This document shows positions 20,956 to 31,406 of a stretch of DNA of 38,808 nucleotides, piece after piece. The translations under genes were made by a program, and so were the position numbers. Where the stretch lies: positions 1 to 38,808 of the forward strand of contig JAENRP010000282.1 in NCBI GenBank assembly GCA_024741835.1. Direction: 5' to 3'. Each line of letters opens with the position of its first letter. Position 1 is the stretch's first letter. The notes beneath the pieces were generated by a model. It searched no databases, was not told where the DNA came from, and worked only from the letters and a program-made list of their open reading frames with translations. The stretch comes from Diplocarpon mali (taxonomy: Eukaryota; Ascomycota; Leotiomycetes; Helotiales; Drepanopezizaceae).

Positions 20956-21800
20956 CTGTGATTTGTGTAAGCCGGTTTTCCTTAAGCACGGGCAGGGGAC
21001 CCTTTTCTGCGTTGCGTTTCCTTTCACCTCAACTCTTAGTCACGCCCTCTCGTTGCTGTCAGCCTTTGGGGAGACGGGGCCTGGCGGGCTTGTTCACCCC
21101 TCTCCTCTGCCGAATATCACTTGCGGGAAGATTCTGGCCGACATGGCGTTCCGGCTGCCTTCTACCGAGGGAGATGCCACTTTGACGGGAACCCTCGATA
21201 GATACGACTCGGCTCGAATAGAAGCTGCATAGTCCAAGGCCCGGTCGAGGTGGACTTCTCACGAACGGTAAGCCAGAGCCAAATTCCAAGCCTCCCTCCC
21301 TTGGGTACCGTGTATATATACACACGTCTCTGCACTCAACCATCTCGGCCCTCGACGATTGACGGGGGATGCTCTGCATGTCACCGTTAACCTGTGGGCC
21401 GTCCCGACATCCCTCGTTGCTCGTAGTCGTAGTGGAATCAACGTTGAATTCGACGTCCAACAACCCGACCCTGCTGGTAGAGTCGCATCATCATCATCAG
21501 ATCCCAGTCCTCTTGCTTGGAGCACGTGACTTGGCTCGTGGTTCGGTTTCGCATCGAACGCCTTCACCGACTCGCCCACGACCGAACAGCTGAGCAACGC
21601 ATGTGAACAACCGCTTGCTCTCCGCGGCACCTGGCCGCCTCGCCTCTCTGCGTCAACGCGTCCCCGGTGGCATATGACATGACCAGCAACGATATGTAAC
21701 ACTCGTTTCTTCCGCATCGCATCGCGCGTCGCATCGACCTGGAATCTGGAATCCGGCTATATCATCACTTGATCAAGGCCAGTCGCAAAGGGCTGTCGAG
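20956..21800. other. Intergenic region upstream of the Atg28-like gene
   Basis: About 845 bases. It may contain remains of the SDR first exon at its left end and the promoter of the Atg28-like gene at its right end. A short TA run (tgtatatatacaca) lies near 21310 and a (CAT)n run near 21488. No coding feature is supported. Confidence 0.45.
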
Positions 21801-23450
21801 ATGTCCCGCTCCTCGTTCCTTTCTCGCTCCTCGCGAGACAGCAGCCCGCTCCCCCAGCACTCCAACGCCATGTCTCTGCAGAACCTCTCTCCGCGCGCAT
21901 CCCAAAGTCGGCTTGCATCTCCCTCCCCACCGCCATCCTTCTACCGTGAGCGAAACATCCACAGTCCACCGCCGTCGCCATCCCGAACGAAAGCTCGAAG
22001 AATCCAGTTCGCAGCCCCGCCGCCCCCGATAGTGGCCAGCGCCGTATTCCCTCCGCCGACCGCGAGTCGTCACGCGCATCGCAATAGCCTGAGAGGGAGC
22101 TTGGAGGCCGTGACTGGGGGCAGCAGCTCCAGCACACGGATGGGCAGGGGCAGTGGTGGAACCGATCCCCTGCTAGGATTGGAAAGACGCGAGAAGGCAA
22201 TACAGGATGATTTACAACTGTTGCTGGATGCGCAGTCTGCGGGACTGATCCAGGGTTTCGGTGGGGATGCAACCGGAGCTGGAGGGGATGGTAGCTCGGA
22301 TGCTGGGAGCAGCACACCGACGACGAGGTCTCAGCAGAGAAGCTCAAGTCGAGGGCAGAGTGGAGGTATCGTGCCCGTGAGGCAGCCAAGGAAGGATTTC
22401 GTTGGGCTGCGGGGTGCCAGACGTGGTCTGTTGAGAGATTTGGGCGAGCTGGTGGCAGTGAAAGAAGAACAAGTTGGCATACTGACTAGTGAGATCCAGA
22501 GAAGGGACGAGGTTCTGGCCAAGCTGGATGTATGGGAGAATATTATTGAAGAGGTCAGAGGACACCTCACTGGCTACCGCGGCCCTGGAGGACCCGACGA
22601 TGGCGCGGCTGGTGGGGAGGAAACACAAGAGCTCGTGGATTTGAGAACCGAAGAAGCGGCCGTGGAGAACGAGGTCCGGGAGATGGAAGACCGCCTCGCT
22701 CGGATGAAGGCCAGGAAACGATGGTTAGGGGAGCGGATCAGAGAGTGCATCAACCGAAGAGAATCTCGGCTGAGTAGCTACCGTGGAGCATTACGAGATC
22801 TCGAGGCGGAGGTCAAGGTTTTCTTGAGGCGGCCTCCCGTACCCGTTTCGGTGGTGATGGGCGACGAGGAGGGATTCACAGCACTGCCAGCCAATCGACG
22901 GACATTGGGTATGGCTCGAGAGTGGTGGAGCAAAGAGAGATCGCAACTCAAGATCCGCCAAGAGGAGGCTGAGAGAGAGAAGTCAGCCCTCCAAGAGGGC
23001 GCCCGGCTGTGGGACGAAAGTGTCAGGGTCGTCTCCGAGTTCGAGGATGGGTTACGGAAACAAATGGCGAGCACAGATATGCAAGATTCCGAGATGCTAC
23101 GGAAGCAGATAGACACCATGGGGGCTGTCATACAGAAACTCTCCGGCACGCTCCGCATCGCCGAAGACAACGGCTGGAATCTGTTGATTTGCGCTGTAGG
23201 AGCTGAGCGGGAAGCTTTCAAGGGAGGGGAAGAGATTCTGAGGGGGGCACTGGGCATGGCACAAGGGGACGACGCCGAGAAGGCTGCGGCGAAGAGTACT
23301 GGTGACTCGAGTAATGCGGTCGAGGAGTTGAATCAAGCGCCAGAGAGGCCCAGGGGCCACGATACTGAGAGCGAGGACGATGGTCCTAATTTGGCCGAAT
23401 TGTTAGTTGACCGAGGAGATAATACTTCTCGACAAGCGAGTGTTGAATGA
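21801..23450 (+). CDS. Coiled-coil protein, Atg28-like
   Basis: Single exon, 549 residues, ATG at 21801. The N-terminal 120 residues are disordered and Ser/Pro-rich, with a short conserved block RRIQFAAPPPPIVASAVFPP. LERREKAIQDDLQLLLDAQS (about 127-146) and PVRQPRKDFVGLRGARRG (about 192-209) are motifs of the Pezizomycotina proteins annotated as autophagy-related protein 28. Several hundred residues of predicted coiled coil follow (VKEEQVGILTSEIQRRDEVL, EEAAVENEVREMEDRLARMK), then VKVFLRRPPVPVSV, then an acidic C-terminus. Atg28 in methylotrophic yeasts promotes degradation of peroxisomes. The functional link here rests on motif recall and should be treated as tentative. The WD40 gene follows on the same strand 336 bases downstream. 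Confidence 0.65.
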   Translation: MSRSSFLSRSSRDSSPLPQHSNAMSLQNLSPRASQSRLASPSPPPSFYRERNIHSPPPSPSRTKARRIQFAAPPPPIVASAVFPPPTASRHAHRNSLRGSLEAVTGGSSSSTRMGRGSGGTDPLLGLERREKAIQDDLQLLLDAQSAGLIQGFGGDATGAGGDGSSDAGSSTPTTRSQQRSSSRGQSGGIVPVRQPRKDFVGLRGARRGLLRDLGELVAVKEEQVGILTSEIQRRDEVLAKLDVWENIIEEVRGHLTGYRGPGGPDDGAAGGEETQELVDLRTEEAAVENEVREMEDRLARMKARKRWLGERIRECINRRESRLSSYRGALRDLEAEVKVFLRRPPVPVSVVMGDEEGFTALPANRRTLGMAREWWSKERSQLKIRQEEAEREKSALQEGARLWDESVRVVSEFEDGLRKQMASTDMQDSEMLRKQIDTMGAVIQKLSGTLRIAEDNGWNLLICAVGAEREAFKGGEEILRGALGMAQGDDAEKAAAKSTGDSSNAVEELNQAPERPRGHDTESEDDGPNLAELLVDRGDNTSRQASVE

Positions 23451-23786
23451 TACCAGAGCATCACGAGTCTATGACTCGGTTCGTTGTAATGTCCCCATCC
23501 CTACTTGTGAGCAGAAGACGACATACACATAGACGTATTTGGTGAATGGGGAGTAGGAGGATGCCAGACCAAAGGCGCTGTCCGATATTACTTTCGACGT
23601 CCGATATCCGCCCAACTCTGATCTTGAGCATCACTTGCCCTCCATGTTCCACCCGCGCGTATAGATAGCCCAAGCCGGCTTGACGCTCTCTGGATTCCTG
23701 CGATTCCAAGGCGCCTTGGCGTGATACCACCACAGGCCACTACCCACCTCCTCAGATCTCCGCCGCCCTTTTTTCCTGTCGTCGAG
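23451..23786. other. Short intergenic region between two plus-strand genes
   Basis: 336 bases between the Atg28-like stop and the WD40 start. It must hold the 3' end of one gene and the promoter of the next. The last 60 bases before the ATG are CT-rich (CTCCGCCGCCCTTTTTTCCTG). An upstream GTG-headed extension of the WD40 frame is not needed. Confidence 0.5.
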
Positions 23787-26013
23787 ATGCCATTCAACCT
23801 CCCCCATTCCCCCTCTCGGAGCACTTCGCAACAAGAGAATGCCTTCACGCCCGGCGCAACCTCAGGGATCCTGCAAGCTGCCCAGCAATTAGGTTCTTTG
23901 GGCGCGCCGAGTGGAAACCTAATCGCGGTAGCATCCAGCCGGGCAGCTGCTGGGACCGACCGTCTTCTTCCCTCCAACGGACCCTCGCCGTCTGCCGGAA
24001 TCCCTTCTGGCTCCCACTCTGCTTCGTCGGCTTCCCATGGTCTGCAGCAGCTCCACTCGGCGACGACTTCTGCGCCCTCTGCCAGCCGAGTTCCCAGTCA
24101 AGGGCCGGGCCAGCGCCTCGAGACGCAGAGACTATCGCAGCCCGCGGATGAGCTGCATCTGGACGCGAGCGCGAACAACATGGCTTCGCAACGAAGCCCT
24201 TTGTCACCAAGAGAATACACGACCGGAGGCCCTCGCATCAGCCTCGAGCAAGCAACCCCCGAAGCCTTGCCATACCAGAGCGCGGGGCAGCAGCTCCCAG
24301 GCTCGCTACAACCTGGCAGACCAGGGCCGATGTCTGCGAACAATGCACCGAGCATAACGACTGCTCCCCAAACCATGTCTCAAGAACAGTACACGACGCC
24401 CTCGCGCTCGTCGGCTCTCGGCCTCTCTCACAACTACACTCGCTCGAGTCCCGCAGCTGGGTTTGAAGGGCAGAGTTACGCCCCGTTTACCCCGTCAACC
24501 CCAAGCGGTGGGAATGACTTCACGCCTCCTACCAACCAGAAGTACACGCCTCAGAACAGCCAGCGGACAGTGTCGAACACCCCCCTGGGTCTCGCCGATA
24601 TCCGACCTCGCGCGGACTCGGGGCTCTCTGAAGGAATCCCGGGCGCCAATCCATACTCGTACGATGGTGCCAATGCTGTCCCGACCAACAGCAATTACCT
24701 CGCTCCATGGGCGATATACGCTTTCGACTGGTGTAAATGGCCAGCGCATAATCATGATGCCGGGAAGGTTGCCGTCGGAAGTTATCTGGAAGATGGCCAT
24801 AATTTTGTAGCTACCATCTGTCGGGGTGCATTTTCTGGACATCTGCTAATGTGCATCCCAGATTCAAATTCTTGATTCGCAGATTGCCCCCACCCCACCA
24901 GAATCCTACGTCCTCGGAGCCCCCAAACATGGATTGGACTTTGCGAAGATAGCGGAAGCAACACACTCCTACCCAGTCACGCGCCTACTGTGGGAGCCTC
25001 CCTCCTCTCAAAAGCAGTCAACGGATCTTCTTGCAACGTCCGGCGACCATCTCAGGTTATGGTCTTTACCTTCAGAGACGCCGGTGGCCTCCCCGGGGAA
25101 CTCCATCTCCCGACCAGCGAATCATGGTCGAGATTTGCCAGCAAGCAAGCTCACACCACTGGCCCTCCTGTCGAATTCCAAAACACCGGAGCATACTGCC
25201 CCTCTAACCTCCCTTGATTGGAATACCGTCTCACCAAGTCTGATTATAACTTCGAGTATCGACACGACCTGTACCATCTGGGACATTCCGACTTTGACCG
25301 CCAAGACGCAGCTGATTGCTCACGACAAGGAGGTATTCGATGTCCGGTTCTGCGCCAATAGTGTCGATGTCTTTGTCAGTTGCGGCGCTGATGGCAGCGT
25401 ACGGATGTTTGATCTTCGAAGCTTGGAACACAGTACCATAATTTACGAACCGAGCGCCAAGGACGACAAAGGTACCAGGAAGCTGGCAATCAACTCGATG
25501 CATGCTAACCACCTTGTAGATAGCAGTCCGGGGGGGGGGAGAATAAGTCCGACTTTGGCCCAGCAGACCATGTCCAATGCGCCACCCCTGCTTCGCCTTG
25601 CCGCCTCACCACACGATACTCATCTTCTGGCCACCTTTTCTCAAGACTCCAGCATCATCCGGATCCTCGATGTGCGGCAGCCAGGGCAGGCATTGCTTGA
25701 GCTTCGCGGTCACGGGGCACCGATTAACTGCATAGACTGGTCCCCCTCTCGCAGAGGGACCTTGGCCTCTGGAGCCGATGACTCTTTGGTCTTGATATGG
25801 GATCTGCTCAGCCAGAGCACTGCCCTTGCTCCGCCCGGCCCGCCCATCAACGGAGCCCCCGTCATGGAAAACGCTCGCGGACCAACTGCCAGCTGGCAAT
25901 GCGACTACGAGGTCGGAAACATCAGCTGGGCACCGCACAGCGCCCTGAACAACGAGGGCGGCGACTGGCTCGGGGTCAGCGGAGGGCGTGGCATTTGGGG
26001 AGTGAAGCTTTGA
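23787..26013 (+). CDS. WD40 protein of the DCAF7/TTG1 (WDR68) family
   Basis: Two exons, 23787-24806 and 24862-26013, around a 55-nt intron (GTAGCT...CTGCTAAT...CCCAG) give up to 723 residues. The first 300 residues are low-complexity (Ser/Pro/Gln-rich). The propeller begins at YLAPWAIYAFDWCKWP and SYLEDGHNF|IQILDSQI across the splice, a family hallmark. Repeats include TSLDWNTVSPSLIITSSIDT, EVFDVRFCANSVDVFVSCGA, LLRLAASPHDTHLLATFSQD and GTLASGADDSLVLIWDLL. A 48-nt stretch at 25472-25519 has all the marks of a further intron and would reduce the protein to 707 residues. Relatives act as scaffolds for kinases or cullin-4 ligases. The long disordered N-terminus is larger than in plant and animal members. 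Confidence 0.85.
25472..25519 (+). other. Probable stop-free 48-nt intron in the WD40 gene
   Basis: The segment begins GTACCA after AAAG and ends ATGCTAACCACCTTGTAG, a near-ideal fungal branch point and acceptor. Its length is a multiple of three and it has no stop, so the open frame reads through it. It sits in a variable loop between two WD repeats, so the protein tolerates either form. Confidence 0.6.
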
Positions 26014-26568
26014 CGATGTTACGCGCGAGCAGATCGTCGTTGGTCATGGGCGCGTACTCACATATCAAGCCAGGGCGTTTCGGTTCAGGGTTTGCGGGCG
26101 GCATTCAACGTCCGGGCATTTGCGACGGGCTTCTCCTAGAGCCCAGTGTACCATAGGGCCAAAAGCGTTGGGTCTTTTACGAAGCATGAAGCCATGAGTC
26201 CATGCAGTTGCTGTAATGGAGTGGCAAGAGGAAATCTCAGTCGCACAGAAGGGGTGCCGTTTTCAGATCGCCCCGGGACAATTCGGTTCCAATGATCGAT
26301 GCTCAGCTCGTGAAAGAAGTGAGCCCGGCACCTCGACTGCTGGGCCCCTGTGACTGGGTCGAGACCTTGCATTTCTTCCGTTCAATTGCTATCGGTTGCT
26401 CAGTGACGACTCTTAGCCAGACATGTTACATGCCCAGGAGTCCATTCCTTCGCCCCTCCTTACTCGTCGTACAATGCTGCCCCAGACTCCCAGCGAAAGC
26501 ACGATTTCCAGTCATTGCCACTCCAGCCGTGCATTACCAAGCCCTCAACTCGTTGCCGGTTCGCAACC
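26014..26568. other. Convergent 3' intergenic region
   Basis: 555 bases between the WD40 stop and the DUF1769 stop, expected to contain both 3' UTRs. No supported gene or RNA. Confidence 0.5.
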
Positions 26569-27780
26569 TCAGTCAACGTCGTCGGCACTGGTCTCGGGTA
26601 GCTGCTCATTCTCCTTCCCTCCGGCCGCCAACTGCTCCCCCGCCACCGTCTTTTCCTGTTCATGCTGCTCCTGCGCACGCTTCGGGGGCCGATCAAACGG
26701 CTTCCCAGCCTCGACACCAGCCTTCACGTTGCCATCCTCATCGACATCTTCCTTCAGGTAGAGCGTGAACAGCACGACGAAGAGGACCGTGTCGGTCTTG
26801 CGGTTCTTGAGCGTGTATCTTAGGCTGTGTGAGCGCTTGGGCACTTTCCTGTTCCACGGCAGGTTTTCGTTGGTACGGCTGGTCAGACTCCACCGCAAGA
26901 AGGGGGCGCGCAGTGACGGGCGGAACAGGATTTGGGCTCACCTGAGGCCTTGTCCGTCCCAGTAGTTCATGATGGGCAGGGTGAAGCCCGGCAGCCGCAG
27001 GGCAAAGTCTGCCTGGGTAGTCAGTCGGGCAAGCCTGTTGAGCGAGCGGGGCGCCAGACCATTGAAGTCCAGATAGGGATTGTAGAAATCACACCCATAG
27101 ACTCGGCCCTCTTCCCACTCCCACCCCTTCCGCTTGTCCTCGTGCAAAAAGTGCTTCTTTCGCGCCGCCTCGGTGTCGGGCACACCCTGTTCCCATCTCA
27201 GCTCCCGCCCCTCGGCGTCGCCGCCCTCCTCGAAGACCAAGCCGGCCTCGTGTTCTCCGATGTCCTGCTTTCCACCCTTCGACCCGACGTGCAGCCTGTT
27301 GACACTGCTCGCCGCCGGCCCGTACAGGTACGGCTTGTCCGCATAGACATCGCCATCCAATCCAGGATCGATTGCCCACTTGACGATCCGGAACGCAGTA
27401 CTGAATCCGGGCGGGAGACGGTCTCGAATCGGGTGGTCAAAGTCGTTCCCAAAGACCAGGTCGTCGCCATTGATGGTGGTCTTGGGCTGGAAGCGGAAGG
27501 CTATGCTGTACTGATCTTGATTCTTGTCGTGGGGCGGTAGGTCGAAGTACGGCGAGGTCGTGGAGGATGTCTTGGGCAGGCCGCGGTAGGACTGCCAGCT
27601 AATCAATTAAGGTTCCTCCCCACCGCGGGGAGAGCTTACCTGGATCCTGACGTTGAGATCCACGTTGATATGCTCGGTATCGATCGTGACGGATCGTGCA
27701 TCGTTGACCGGGACGACCTGGTGGGTTGTGGTTTCATATCCTGGTCCTGCGGTAACCCGCAAAACGTATTTCTGTGCCAT
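26569..27780 (-). CDS. UPF0590/DUF1769 family protein
   Basis: Three exons (27780-27640, 27591-26942, 26818-26569) give 346 residues. Introns are 48 nt (GTAAGC...TGGCAG) and 123 nt (GTGAGC...CCTAAG). Family motifs: KYVLRVTAGPGYETTTHQVV at the start, INVDLNVRIQ|SYRGLPK across intron 1, TSPYFDLPPH, TINGDDLVFGNDFDHPIRD, LPPGFSTAFRIVKWAIDPGL, DGDVYADKPYLYGPAASSVN, MNYWDGQGLR|YTLKNR across intron 2, and VVLFTLYLKED. The C-terminal 60 residues are charged and disordered. The family is conserved across fungi but its biochemical role is unknown to me. The internal acceptor of intron 1 was chosen because the nearer TTAG breaks the frame. Confidence 0.88.
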
Positions 27781-28292
27781 GGCTAGATAATGCGGTTGCC
27801 TGGGGTTGTTGTCGTGGGAAATGGCTTCTGAGGGGCGAGTCTCGAGGAATAACAAGTAGATGACGGGCGGGAGCACTTCAATCTCGGCTGCACGGCACCG
27901 AGAACCAAAAAGAGGCTGCGATACGAGTTTGATCGATGCGTGGGGAAGACAGATCCCAGGGTAATTCACCACGTCCACGGCCGCTCACAGATATTCGGCC
28001 GACGATGGGCAATGGAGGCGTTTTGTTTTTCAATTCTGCAACCGGAGGCGATACGTCACTGAGCTTTGAACCCTGGAAGCAAGCATGTGCCATCAAGCCT
28101 CAATCGAACCCACGTCAGAGCTTCGAGAGGAACACAGGGCAGGCCTCTCAGATTTCATTGCCAAGGAGCGCAGCGATGTCTTATTATCCATAATTCTACA
28201 TGGTTTCCTTCCTCTCTACCCACGTCTGCCTACAATCATGTCCCTCGTTCCGATTTTCGCCAAACAGAACAGAGCGAGCCGGATACCTAAGA
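27781..28292. other. Intergenic region between two minus-strand genes
   Basis: 512 bases containing the promoter of the DUF1769 gene and the 3' UTR of the second F-box gene. Open frames here are short and unsupported. Confidence 0.5.
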
Positions 28293-29899
28293 TTACACAG
28301 CGATTGGCGCGAGAGGAGGGTCGTGAGAGGGCGACAGGAAATCGTCTATATTGACCCGGTGGTAAAAACTGATATGCCCAAACCCGGCCCAATACTGAGC
28401 CAAGCGATCGTGTGAAATCATAATCAGCTGGCTTTCAATGTACTTGTCTAGAAGATGTTAGCCGTTGCTCGGCAACATACTCCGTCGGAAGCCTCACCAT
28501 TCCGGAACATCCTTGCCGCGATATGTCCTCTGCTCTTCACAATCCTGGCACCCTTGAAACGCTCTTCGGTTGCCGTTCGGATGAATCCGGCCTTGGAAAT
28601 GTCGTCTGAGATGAAGGTATATTCTCCCCGTGGTACGTTTGGATCACCCGTCAACTTGATGGCTTCCAAGCTTCCGCGGTAGGTCCGCTCTTCCTTCTTC
28701 CTGACACTCCATTCCTCGACACTCTCATCCTCTGCTTGTACCACGCTTGCTTCGTCAAAGGGCACTTCGTCATCGGGCTGGTGCATAAGTAAGAATTCAC
28801 ATCCGTGGCCACTGTAGTCCCCGACCCAGATGCCCCGATACGGCTTATCTTCTGTCGGCGTGTATAGCTTTGGGTCCAGAGTAGCATAGGTACAGACTTC
28901 TTCTCCCAGATGAAGACCGGGGGAGGAGGATCCTGACGGCATCTCAATCCACCTTCTAATGCGAAACGCCTGGTTACTAACCTGTGATCGTGTCTGTGGC
29001 TTGTGTCCGGCTGTTACGAGCGCCTCTTGACTCGCGTTGTGGACTCGATGTCGTGCCGGGACGATGGATGGAGGCCAGAGCTGCATATTCGACGGGCGCT
29101 CTTCGACTGGCCGGGTGAGGATGAAGTTGGAAAACACGCCTCGGTGGCTTCTCTCCGTAATCCTCATGGGTATCTCGGCCCGGAATCGCTGTGCCGCACT
29201 AGTCTGTTCAGAAGCATCCATCAATGACTCTTGAGAAACGGCATCTAGCTGTAGCACTGGCTGGTCCATGTGTAAACGACATTGTGGCTCGAATTCATGT
29301 ATGAGGACCTGGTCGTCGTATTCCCAAGGGACAAATGTAGGGTTCGGGCGCTCTGCAACAAGACGAAAGCCTTCGATACTCCCTTTCCGAGGATCGTACC
29401 GGGTGATGATGAGCTTGCCGGTGAGGAAGTAATCGCAAAACCATACTTTATACTTTGGCAAGAACCAGTGTGGATCATGGCTTATGTAGAGCTCCCGGTA
29501 GGTCTTGCAGGGATATGGGGATGTCAAGCTAACGCCAGGTATGTTGTCTTGGACATGGCGTTGCCATGCTAACTCGGATTTGGCATGCGCGGCGAAGAAT
29601 TTGCAAGTCGAGGATACGGCGACTAGGTCGATGGGGCCGAGGAAAGAGAGGATATAATCGACCAGCTCGAAGGGCAGGCCCACAAGATGTTTTGATTGAG
29701 TCGAGATCGACATGCTCGGATCTAGAGATTCCACGTCAGTCCCAGTTGGTATCCGTGAGGGCTATCGGTCGGGGATCTTGATGCGAGGTGCTGGACCAAA
29801 CAGCTGCAAGATCGCTCTTCATGTACCTTGGTGATCGATATTGGAAGCCTGGGTCATTGGCAGAGGCTTGACCGGTTCCGCCTCGTCGTTGGAGAGCAT
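28293..29899 (-). CDS. F-box protein, FBXO31-like architecture
   Basis: Three exons (29899-29827, 29721-28498, 28447-28293) give 483 residues. The F-box is at about 36-80: HLVGLPFELVDYILSFL, LVAVSSTCKFFAAH, ELAWQRHVQDN. Then come the conserved YRELYISHDPHWFLPKYKVW and FCDYFLTGKLIITRYDPRKG, later YRGIWVGDYSGHGCEFLLMH, then GEYTFISDDISK. The last exon, found by splicing a 50-nt intron (GTGAGG...CTAACATCTTCTAG), adds YIESQLIMISHDRLAQYWA and GHISFYHRVNIDDFL, the usual ending of these proteins. The first exon adds 24 residues through a 105-nt intron (GTACAT...GACTGAC...TCTAG) and is less certain; the alternative start is the Met at residue 28. The product probably recruits substrates to an SCF ubiquitin ligase. 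Confidence 0.85.
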
Positions 29900-31406
29900 C
29901 TGATCGTTCCTTTGTCGAGCGTCCTCGCTGCTAGGGCTTTCGATAATAGCCAGGGAGTCGATGAGGCGATCCTGGCCATGAAGTCAGTACGTGTGGTCAA
30001 TGGAGAGATTTGGGACTCAGAGGGTAAAGGATTGAGCTCCTCACTTCCCAGGTCCCTGCAGATATGTATTGGGGAGGGGGTTGAGGGGGGAGAGATTTCA
30101 CGAACATAGTCCTGTTCTATGTCTGGGTTGATGCGTTCATGCACGTACTCCCGGTGGTTGTCCATCGGAAAGTCGTCCGGGGCGGGGAGGGAGAGTGGGT
30201 GGGAGGAGGAGAGGGAGGGGGAGGGAGAGGAGATACGGAGAGATGAAGATGAAGATGAAGTTGAAGTCCCCGTCCCAGTCCGAGTCCAAGTCTCAGGTGC
30301 GAGTGATGTCGAGGAGATGTGATGAGCGCATCATGTCATCTGCAACTCATCGCACTCGAATCATCTTCCTCACTAACCGCAACGGTGCAGGTACAAGCGG
30401 GATACCTCGGCTACCTCTGGTCTCGACCAAGCTGACTAATGCGAGAGTCGCTTATCGGTATCCAGGTGGAGGTGGTTGTGCCCTTTTGTATCTTGGCTAT
30501 CTACCTACAGTATCACCTTGCGACAGGAAGCCGTGATTTCCACCATTTGTCGACAGTATCTTCCTACCTTGCATGGAGAGCCTGCGCAAGAGACCTGGCT
30601 CCTCTACCTGTGTGAGTGTGTACATATTTGTAGATATATGTAGATATGTGTATATACAGATTGTGTACATATGTATATATATATCTATACACACTTAAAT
30701 ATATCCCCGCTATCCCTTTTCTAGTGCGGATCTGGCATGTCGGCCTGCAGCCGAGACACCAAGCTTTGCAAGCTTTCCCAGCCACATTGCATGCGGTACT
30801 AGCTTATATCACCACCGAGTAAGAGCTAAGTTGTAACAGGTCAGTGGCAAGAGGGAAGAGAGAGGTCAGAGGCAGGATAGAGCCCAGAGGTAAATTTTCA
30901 CAGGTAAAAGGTCCAAGGCGTCTACCGACAAAACGCATTCGGGTCTGGGGAAACGGCTGGACCAAGGAACGCATGGGTCCGGGTTGAGGGCGACGCCGAG
31001 GCAGAGGTCGCTTGATACAGGGCTATGGATGTTTTGGCCAGATGGGCACCTTCTTACCCGTATGGCAGACACAAAAAAAAACGGCCGAAAGGCCACGCTG
31101 GGTGCACGTGTTGGCGTCGCAGCCCCGGCTGGCCACAAGACTCGAGGGGCCATGGCTGGACTGGCTTTCGCTGCCCCGGTGAGCCGTAGGCGAAGGTGTA
31201 ACCGCTTTGCATTATCTAGGCCGATGCTCTCTAGGCCAACGCTCTTCGCCGGACGCATTCAGAGGCGGGTGCACCTCTCCCCTCGGATCCCATCATGTGT
31301 GGCGACCTTACCCATCATTTCAAAACACCACAGCTGATCTATAGATATCCGCTGAACAGTCAACAACCGTCGTCCCCTCCCCCGGGTAGACCTTCGCCAC
31401 ATCCCC
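29900..31406. other. Intergenic region with GA-rich and TA-rich tracts
   Basis: About 1.5 kb between the F-box gene start and the Spt5 stop. It contains a G/A-rich block near 30180-30260 (gggagggggagggagaggag, then GATGAA repeats) and the microsatellite near 30615. Open frames around 29854-30165 and 30866-31258 have no recognisable content. A short purine tract at 31070-31082 (10 A) lies on the Spt5 3' side. Confidence 0.5.
30618..30700. repeat. TA/GT-rich microsatellite
   Basis: Degenerate alternation of TGTAGATA, TGTATATA and ACATATGTATAT units. It resembles the window's opening repeat but is shorter and more diverged. Non-coding. Confidence 0.75.

Noticed and set aside
21259..21717. 152-codon minus-strand frame upstream of the Atg28-like gene
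   Set aside because: No recognisable motif, unusual composition, and it overlaps the expected promoter.
30866..31258. 130-codon minus-strand open frame next to Spt5
   Set aside because: No domain, Arg/Leu/Pro-rich shadow-like composition, and no splice or context support.
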